Source: CAZRIT01 sp964600225 (GTDB lineage Bacteria > Bacillota > Clostridia > Christensenellales > CAG-138). Taken from it: DNA of 16,791 nt. The notes beneath the pieces were generated by a model, which made no database searches, was not told where the DNA came from, and saw only the letters and a list, made by a program, of their open reading frames with translations. Numbering within the stretch: the first letter of the stretch is position 1; every line of letters starts with the position of its first letter. The translations under genes were made by a program, and so were the position numbers. Location of the stretch: contig CAZRIT010000042.1 of NCBI GenBank assembly GCA_964600225.1, positions 1 to 16,791 on the forward strand, in the 5' to 3' direction. This document shows, piece by piece, positions 12,640-16,791 of this stretch.

Positions 12640-13343
12640 GTTGCATCCTCCCATAATTGTCGTATGGTTTGACACGCCGCCGCCTGCCGTATCAGCGCGG
12701 GGGCATCGTGCGTGCGCAGGCGTTTTCGGATGGAGGCAAGCCGCCCGTCAAGCCACGCGGGCAGCAGTGGGTCGCGCTTTGCCAGCGTGACAAAGCCCGC
12801 CTCAAAGAAATCCGCGGGCCAGCCGTCTGGCAGCGGCTGCGGGGCGGCCTGCGGCCCGATGGCGGCGAACACCTGATACAGCCGCCCGTTTTCCGATACG
12901 ATGCGATCGTCCGTGATGTGGCAGCGGGTTTCGTAAAGGTAACGGCGGATATCGGCCACGGCGCGCATGGGCTGCAGCACGACAAGCCTTGCGCCGTGAA
13001 ACGGCATCGTGCAGCCGCCCAAAAGCCGCGCCATGAGCGTGCCGCCCATGCCGAGCAGCGCGATGGCGTCCGCCTCGCCGACCGTGAGCGGGCCAAACCC
13101 GTCGCCAAGACGCGTTTCCACCCGATCCGATACGCCCACAAACGACGCCAGCGCGCGCGCCTTCTCCAGCGAGGGCGCGCTGATATCGATGGCGATGCAG
13201 CGCTTGGCGGCGCGGGATTGTATCAGTGCGCACGAAAGCCTGCCGTGATCGCAGCCGATATCGGCAACGGTATCGCTGCCACAAAGCATGTCCATTGCCG
13301 CGGACAGACGCGGCCTTGCATGGATATGGCGCAGTTGTTCCAT
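12636..13343 (-). CDS. trmK: tRNA (adenine(22)-N1)-methyltransferase TrmK
   Basis: Encodes 235 residues of the TrmK (YqfN) family, which methylates N1 of A22 in tRNA using S-adenosylmethionine. The start RPRLSAAMDML leads to the cofactor motif VADIGCDHGRLS (26-37), and a conserved LLGMGG follows near 95-100. The C-terminal part with WLDGRLASIRKRL is the helical tail typical of the family. The genomic order with a nif3-like gene supports the call. The ATG at 13343 is the first start in the frame after a stop, and removing it would lose the conserved RL segment. It has no usable ribosome site: the -10 element ends only six bases before it, so the mRNA is predicted to be leaderless. Confidence 0.93.
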   Translation of the reverse strand: MEQLRHIHARPRLSAAMDMLCGSDTVADIGCDHGRLSCALIQSRAAKRCIAIDISAPSLEKARALASFVGVSDRVETRLGDGFGPLTVGEADAIALLGMGGTLMARLLGGCTMPFHGARLVVLQPMRAVADIRRYLYETRCHITDDRIVSENGRLYQVFAAIGPQAAPQPLPDGWPADFFEAGFVTLAKRDPLLPAWLDGRLASIRKRLRTHDAPALIRQAAACQTIRQLWEDAT

Positions 13344-13349
13344 ATCCTT

Positions 13350-13378
13350 ATTATAAAGAAACCGCCGCCATTATGCAA
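13350..13378 (-). promoter_or_regulatory. Sigma-A promoter of the trmK operon, placed for a leaderless mRNA
   Basis: On the minus strand, TTGCAT (13373-13378) and TATAAT (13350-13355) are 17 bp apart. Only AAGGAT (13344-13349) separates the -10 from the ATG, so with the usual 6-7 base offset transcription would begin at or next to the A of the start codon. Confidence 0.75.
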
Positions 13379-13456
13379 ATGCCGCCCGCGTGCGCTTTTT
13401 GTCGGATTTTTCGCGGCATGCATTGGCACGGATCGACAGCAAATTCGGCAGAATTG

Positions 13457-13485
13457 TGGACAAAACGACCCGAAGCCGCTATACT
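13457..13485 (+). promoter_or_regulatory. Sigma-A promoter of the truncated membrane-protein gene
   Basis: TGGACA (13457-13462) and TATACT (13480-13485) are 17 bp apart. A leader of about 107 bases follows, with a small inverted repeat (GAATG/CATTC) and a possible CGACAA...TTGTCG stem. No gene lies in 13344-13598 apart from this divergent promoter region. Confidence 0.65.
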
Positions 13486-13598
13486 GAATGCAATCATTCG
13501 TGCTGATTCTATGATGTGCAATATCGCTCGACAAGCGCAAGGCATCGTTTGGAGCGCTACGCTTTTGTCGGGCAATCGAAATGGAGGAAACCCACGAC

Positions 13599-14018
13599 AT
13601 GTTGAACAGGTGGCCGCGTTTCGTTCGGCAGCTTTCCCCGCAGCATATGGTTATGGCAGTTGCCGCGCTGGCGCTGTTTATCTCGCTTGCACGATATGCC
13701 TTTGTGTATCATTCCGAACTGCTGTTTACGGTGGTGCTCGCGCCGTTGGGGTGCATGGTGGCCGCGATTACGCTGTTTTACTCGGATGCGCGCAGGCAAA
13801 GGGCGTTTCGGCTGCTGTTGTATCTGCTGGTTTGGACGTTTGTGTGCGCCGTAATCAACGAGCGCCGCGGGGAGAGCCTGCTTGCGAATCAACCATATCT
13901 GTACTCGCTTGTCATAACGGTGTGTTTGTGCTTCCCGCTGGCGGGGCTTCTGGGCGAAAAGCGCTTCCGAACCTTTCTGTATTGGGCCGCGGGCGTGACG
14001 ATGGCTTCTCGCATATAA
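13599..14018 (+). pseudogene. Truncated polytopic membrane protein, possibly O-antigen ligase-like N-terminus
   Basis: The frame starts at ATG 13599 (GGAGG 11 bases upstream). It encodes about 139 residues with four or five hydrophobic helices: MVMAVAALALFISLARY, LLFTVVLAPLGCMVAAITLF, RLLLYLLVWTFVCAV and YLYSLVITVCLCFPLAGLLG. The genuine sequence appears to end at about YWAAGVT (near 14000); the last few residues before the stop are read from the antisense of another gene. The pattern of short loops, together with INERRGESLLANQPY, is reminiscent of the N-terminal third of O-antigen ligase/polymerase-type proteins of about 400 residues, but this is only a resemblance. An independent small membrane protein is possible, though the junction argues for truncation. 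Confidence 0.5.
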
Positions 14019-14071
14019 TTTGCCCCATTGAATACAGGGATCACAATGGAGACCTTGGGATTATCAGACAA
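14000..14071 (-). pseudogene. Glycosyltransferase family 2 gene, first 24 codons only
   Basis: On the minus strand, a TTG start at 14071 preceded by AAAGGAG at a good distance opens a frame reading MSDNP, then KVSIVIPVFNGANYMREAI. This is the classic first strand and nucleotide-sugar loop of GT2 (GT-A fold) enzymes. After that Ile codon the sequence changes abruptly into the antisense of the membrane-protein fragment (VTPAAQYRK), which is not glycosyltransferase-like. The gene thus keeps its promoter, ribosome site and first 24 codons but has lost the remainder (usually 250 residues or more). Confidence 0.75.
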
Positions 14072-14115
14072 ATGGTAAACTCCTTTATCACAAAGCATCA
14101 ATGTGGATCGCATTG

Positions 14116-14163
14116 ATAATAGCATATTTTCTGACGCGGTACAATCCATTTTTACAAATGGAT
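14116..14163 (-). promoter_or_regulatory. Promoter of the truncated glycosyltransferase with overlapping palindrome
   Basis: On the minus strand, TTGTAC (14139-14144) and TATTAT (14116-14121) are 17 bp apart. A perfect 8-bp inverted repeat, ATCCATTT (14144-14151) and AAATGGAT (14156-14163), lies at the upstream edge of the -35. The rest of 14072-14259 holds no gene that I can support and no clear terminator for tupC. Confidence 0.5.
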
Positions 14164-14259
14164 GTCTGCCTGTATTCTGGCCGATTTCTCAGAAGCGGCG
14201 TGTATGGGAACAACAAGATATTAGGCGGCAGAGGGCCTATGCCAGAGAACCATACTGTG

Positions 14260-14925
14260 TCACCCCATGCGCCACTGGGCGGCGTATTGGGTGGCATTCG
14301 GCGTTTTTGGGGCGAGCAGCAGCTCCCTGGGAGTACCGCTGTCGGCGACTTGGCCCTCCCACAGCAGGATGGCGCTGTCGGCGATGCGGATGGCCTGCGA
14401 AGGGTTGTGCGTGGCAAAGAGGATGCGCGCGCCGCGCGCGGCGGCGGCTTGGATGCATTGCTCAATCAACAGCACGCCCTCGACATCCGCGGCTGCGGTG
14501 GGCTCATCCAGGCAGATCAGCTTTGCGGGAACCATCATGGTGCGCGCAAGCGCCGCACGCTGGCGTTCGCCGCCCGACAGGGCGCCTGCCTTGCGCTCGG
14601 CGAGGTGATCGATGCGCAGCTCGGCCAGATAGGACATGGCGCGCCGACGGTTCTCCGCCGTGGGCGAAACGCCCAGCAGGACGTTATCCAGCACGCTCAT
14701 GCGGAACAGGTACGGCTGCTGCGCCATGTACGCAACGGGGCGCGGCACGCTTTGCATGATGGCATCCTTGACGGGCAGCACGCCCGCAAGCGCTTTGAGC
14801 AAGGTGGTTTTCCCTGCGCCGTTTGGCCCGAGGATGGCGGTTACGCCCGCATCGGGCAGCGTCAGCGACGGAATCTCCAGCGCGGCGTGCGCGCCGTATC
14901 GGACGCAAAGATTGTTAACGATCAT
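14260..14925 (-). CDS. tupC: Tungstate ABC transporter ATP-binding protein
   Basis: Encodes 221 residues, one ABC ATPase domain powering uptake by the adjacent permease. Walker A GPNGAGKTT (33-41), Q-loop YMAQQ (about 66-70), signature LSGGERQRAALAR (from 116), Walker B LICLDEPTAAAD (136-147) and H-loop ATHN (171-174) are all intact. The start ATG at 14925 is picked because AAAGGA lies eight bases upstream; the ATG at 14934 is too close to that site. The gene overlaps the end of tupB by 11 bases. Assignment to tungstate rather than molybdate or phosphate rests on the neighbouring tupA and tupB. It is the last gene of the operon, and no clear terminator follows before the truncated glycosyltransferase. 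Confidence 0.9.
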   Translation of the reverse strand: MIVNNLCVRYGAHAALEIPSLTLPDAGVTAILGPNGAGKTTLLKALAGVLPVKDAIMQSVPRPVAYMAQQPYLFRMSVLDNVLLGVSPTAENRRRAMSYLAELRIDHLAERKAGALSGGERQRAALARTMMVPAKLICLDEPTAAADVEGVLLIEQCIQAAAARGARILFATHNPSQAIRIADSAILLWEGQVADSGTPRELLLAPKTPNATQYAAQWRMG

Positions 14926-15610
14926 GGCGCGCATCCTTTCCCGCAAAGGCCTGAATGCCCCAATTGATCAAAAACGACAACAGTAGCAGGATGATCCCCA
15001 GCGCAAGCGAATACCCGAACTTTCCCTTGCTTGTTTCGGTCATGATGGCAGTGGTCATGGTGCGCGTGCGGAATTGGATGTTGCCGCCGACGATGTTGAT
15101 GGCGCCCACCTCGCTCATGGCGCGGCCAAAGCCCGCCACCACGGCCGAGAGCAGGGGGTTGAGGCATTCCCTTGTCAACAGCCGCCTTTGCTTTGCGAGG
15201 CCGAGGCCGAGGCCGAGGCAGGTTTCCCGCACGATCGCCGCGCGCTCGGCAACCGCCGTCATCGTCAGCCCCGTGACGATGGGCATAATCAGGATGACCT
15301 GGGCGATCACCATAGCCCAAAAGGAATACAGCAATCCCAGCGCGCCGAGCGGGCCGTTGCGCGATAAAAGCAGGTATACAACCAAGCCTGCCACCACGGG
15401 CGGCAGGCTCATAAACGTACGGATGATGTTTTCAATCAGGCGTTTTCCGCAAAACGGGCCGCTTTGACCAAGCGCCAGCCCGCATAGTATACCGAGGACG
15501 GAGGCGATGCAGGTGCTTGTCAGGGCCATGCGCAGCGTCAGCCCGATGATGCCGTACACCTCGGGGTCCAGCGTGAATAACAGCCGAAAGGCCTCGATCA
15601 AATCCTGCAA
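14915..15610 (-). CDS. tupB: Tungstate ABC transporter permease
   Basis: Encodes 231 residues with about five membrane helices, a BPD_transp_1-type permease. The cytoplasmic EAA-type loop, which contacts the ATPase, is visible around GFGRAMSEVGAINIVGGNI, and TRTMTTAIMTE is characteristic of the TupB/ModB-related branch. Other helices are GIIGLTLRMALTSTCIASVL, SLPPVVAGLVVYLLL and YSLALGIILLLLSFLI. The start is TTG at 15610, with GGAGG eight bases upstream; no ATG or GTG is better placed. It begins 21 bases after the tupA stop and overlaps tupC, giving a tight three-gene operon. Confidence 0.92.
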   Translation of the reverse strand: MQDLIEAFRLLFTLDPEVYGIIGLTLRMALTSTCIASVLGILCGLALGQSGPFCGKRLIENIIRTFMSLPPVVAGLVVYLLLSRNGPLGALGLLYSFWAMVIAQVILIMPIVTGLTMTAVAERAAIVRETCLGLGLGLAKQRRLLTRECLNPLLSAVVAGFGRAMSEVGAINIVGGNIQFRTRTMTTAIMTETSKGKFGYSLALGIILLLLSFLINWGIQAFAGKDARHDR

Positions 15611-15631
15611 AGCCCGTTCCTCCGCATAGGA

Positions 15632-16549
15632 TTATTCTGCAATGAAGAACAGCGGTTCGCCGTACTCGGCTACGCCGAAGGTTTTGATCAGCTCCGCGGC
15701 GCGATCGGACGTGAACCACTCGATCAGCCGATCCTGCAACGCTGCGTCCACGTTGGGCAGCTTCTCGGGATTCAGCCGCACGAACGAATACTCGTTTTTC
15801 AGCGCGTCGGACTGCTCCATGAGGATGGTCATGCCCTGATAAGCGGCACGGTTGGCCAGAAACGTTGCTTTGTCGGTGAAGCAGTAGCCCTGCATCTCGG
15901 AAGCGACGGTCAGCGTGGCGCCCATGCCGCTGCCCGTGGAAACGTACCAGGGCTCCGTAATGGGCTGCTCCACCGAGGTGTCGACGCCCGCGGCCTTCCA
16001 GATTTTCAGCTCCGCCGTATGCGTGCCCGATTCGTCGCCGCGGGACACGAAGGTGCTGTTGCTGTTTTTGATGGCTTGGAAGGCCGACGGCGCGTCCGCA
16101 GCGCTTTTGACGTTGGCGGGGTCTCCCTCGGGCCCGACGATGACGAAATAGTTATACATGAAATACACGCGCTCCGTGCCGTAGCCCTCGTCGATCATGG
16201 CCTGCTCCTGACTCTTGGAGTGCACCAGTATGGCGCCGGCATTGCCGTCCTTGGCGGACTGGATGGCCTTGCCCGTGCCCTGCGATACCCAGGTCATGGT
16301 GATGCCCGTATCCTCAAGAAGGCTGGGCGCAAGGTATTGCAGCAGGCCCGAATTATCCACGCTGGTGGTTGTGGCCATGAGGATTTCACCCGCCTCGTGC
16401 AAAAAACCGCTTGCGGAGGATGCGTCGGCGACGGCGGGCACGGGCGTGGCGGTTGGCACGGCGGCGGGTGCGGCGGGCGCTGTGGTGCAGGCCATGCAGG
16501 CAAGCAGCATCGAAAAGGCTGCGATCAGGGCAATGGTTTTACGGATCAT
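15632..16549 (-). CDS. tupA: Tungstate-binding lipoprotein
   Basis: Encodes 305 residues. The N-terminus MIRKTIALIAAFSMLLAC is a lipoprotein signal (Cys18, or Cys21 in the following MAC), and then comes a Pro/Ala/Thr-rich linker to about 45. The mature part has TupA family marks: ATTTSVDNSGLL (59-70, the loop that coordinates the oxyanion), VSQGTGKAIQSAKDGNAGAI, MYNYFVIVGP, FVSRGDESGTH (167-177), GSGMGATL and FTDKATFLA. TupA binds tungstate with very high affinity and passes it to TupBC; tungsten then serves tungstopterin enzymes, none of which is in this window. The ATG at 16549 follows AAAGGAG five bases upstream; the longer frame beginning at 16666 has no support. Confidence 0.95.
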   Translation of the reverse strand: MIRKTIALIAAFSMLLACMACTTAPAAPAAVPTATPVPAVADASSASGFLHEAGEILMATTTSVDNSGLLQYLAPSLLEDTGITMTWVSQGTGKAIQSAKDGNAGAILVHSKSQEQAMIDEGYGTERVYFMYNYFVIVGPEGDPANVKSAADAPSAFQAIKNSNSTFVSRGDESGTHTAELKIWKAAGVDTSVEQPITEPWYVSTGSGMGATLTVASEMQGYCFTDKATFLANRAAYQGMTILMEQSDALKNEYSFVRLNPEKLPNVDAALQDRLIEWFTSDRAAELIKTFGVAEYGEPLFFIAE

Positions 16550-16610
16550 GAAGGCTCCTTTCGCGTTGGAAGCGTCGCTGTGACGACTGATTCCCATGGA
16601 AATATATCCT

Positions 16611-16639
16611 ATTATAACAAACGCGCAAATCGAAAGCAA
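16611..16639 (-). promoter_or_regulatory. Sigma-A promoter of the tup operon
   Basis: On the minus strand, TTGCTT (16634-16639) and TATAAT (16611-16616) are 17 bp apart, with a leader of about 55 bases before tupA. I do not see a convincing ModE/TunR-type box or molybdenum-cofactor riboswitch. Confidence 0.75.
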
Positions 16640-16678
16640 GGAACCGCCCGACGCCGCATTTCGCACGAAAAAACCATA

Positions 16679-16707
16679 TTGACACAGGATACGCTGTGTG
16701 ATATGAT
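16679..16707 (+). promoter_or_regulatory. Upstream promoter with spacer palindrome for the right-edge gene
   Basis: TTGACA (16679-16684) and TATGAT (16702-16707) are 17 bp apart. Between and over the -35, ACACAG (16682-16687) and CTGTGT (16694-16699) form a perfect inverted repeat with a 6-base centre, the usual shape of a dimeric repressor site. Confidence 0.6.
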
Positions 16708-16717
16708 TACAAATTTA

Positions 16718-16747
16718 TTGACATGCGGTGTACAACTTTGGTATAAT
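16718..16747 (+). promoter_or_regulatory. Proximal promoter for the right-edge gene
   Basis: TTGACA (16718-16723) and TATAAT (16742-16747), both perfect hexamers, are 18 bp apart, 32 bases before the predicted GTG start. Confidence 0.8.
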
Positions 16748-16778
16748 GAAGCTGCTTATTGCAGAGAGGGTGACGCGC

Positions 16779-16791
16779 GTGTTTCAAGCGG
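16779..16791 (+). CDS. Unidentified rightward gene, first four codons only (partial)
   Basis: A GTG at 16779 follows AGAGGG by eight bases and reads Met-Phe-Gln-Ala before the window ends. An ATG at 16746 is in the same frame but lies inside the promoter -10, so it would not be in the mRNA from the proximal promoter. Nothing can be said about the product. Confidence 0.45.

Overview
The window is a GC-rich stretch of a bacterial chromosome, most likely from a member of the Clostridia (Firmicutes). The case for this is a YlmC/YmxH-type PRC-barrel gene leading into nrdR and a YlmD/PgeF homologue (a ylm-type cluster known from spore formers), a PrsA-like lipoprotein foldase, strong AGGAGG-type ribosome sites, clear sigma-A promoters (TTGACA-17-TATAAT type) and a class A RNase P RNA. 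No species can be named from sequence alone. Nothing here is a phage, plasmid, CRISPR array or recognisable transposon.

Layout, left to right. 1-117: start of a leftward BMP-type lipoprotein gene, cut by the edge. 365-535: rpsU with its own promoter and terminator. 580-889: a non-coding block with a dispersed repeat and several tight palindromes. 890-2496: rightward ylmC/ymxH-type gene, nrdR and pgeF. 2591-3861: a prsA-like gene and a 30-codon lipoprotein-like ORF coupled to its stop codon, closed by a perfect bidirectional terminator at 3894-3921. 3922-4483: gene-free block with an exact 99-bp tandem duplication, a second copy of the dispersed repeat and more tight palindromes. 4484-8767: leftward operon of ABC ATPase, large FtsX-type permease with a long extracytoplasmic coiled coil, and a half-length AI-2E-family membrane protein. 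9105-9620: rightward flavodoxin-like gene. 9707-13343: leftward housekeeping run trmK, nif3-like, zinc-ribbon/coiled-coil gene, RNase P RNA (rnpB) and trpS. 13599-14071: two truncated surface-glycan-type genes joined tail to tail at a breakpoint near 14000. 14260-16549: leftward tungstate transporter operon tupA-tupB-tupC. 16779-end: first codons of a rightward gene behind two promoters.

Functionally the window is mostly core metabolism and information processing (ribosomal protein S21, NrdR control of ribonucleotide reductase, tRNA modification, tRNA charging, tRNA 5' processing) plus envelope functions (PrsA folding, MacB/FtsX-like ABC system, tungstate uptake). I found no convincing new multi-gene system. 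The points most worth a second look are the chimeric junction near 14000, the trmK promoter that predicts a leaderless mRNA, the micro-lipoprotein coupled to prsA, the half-length AI-2E protein, and the palindrome and duplication structure of the two non-coding blocks.
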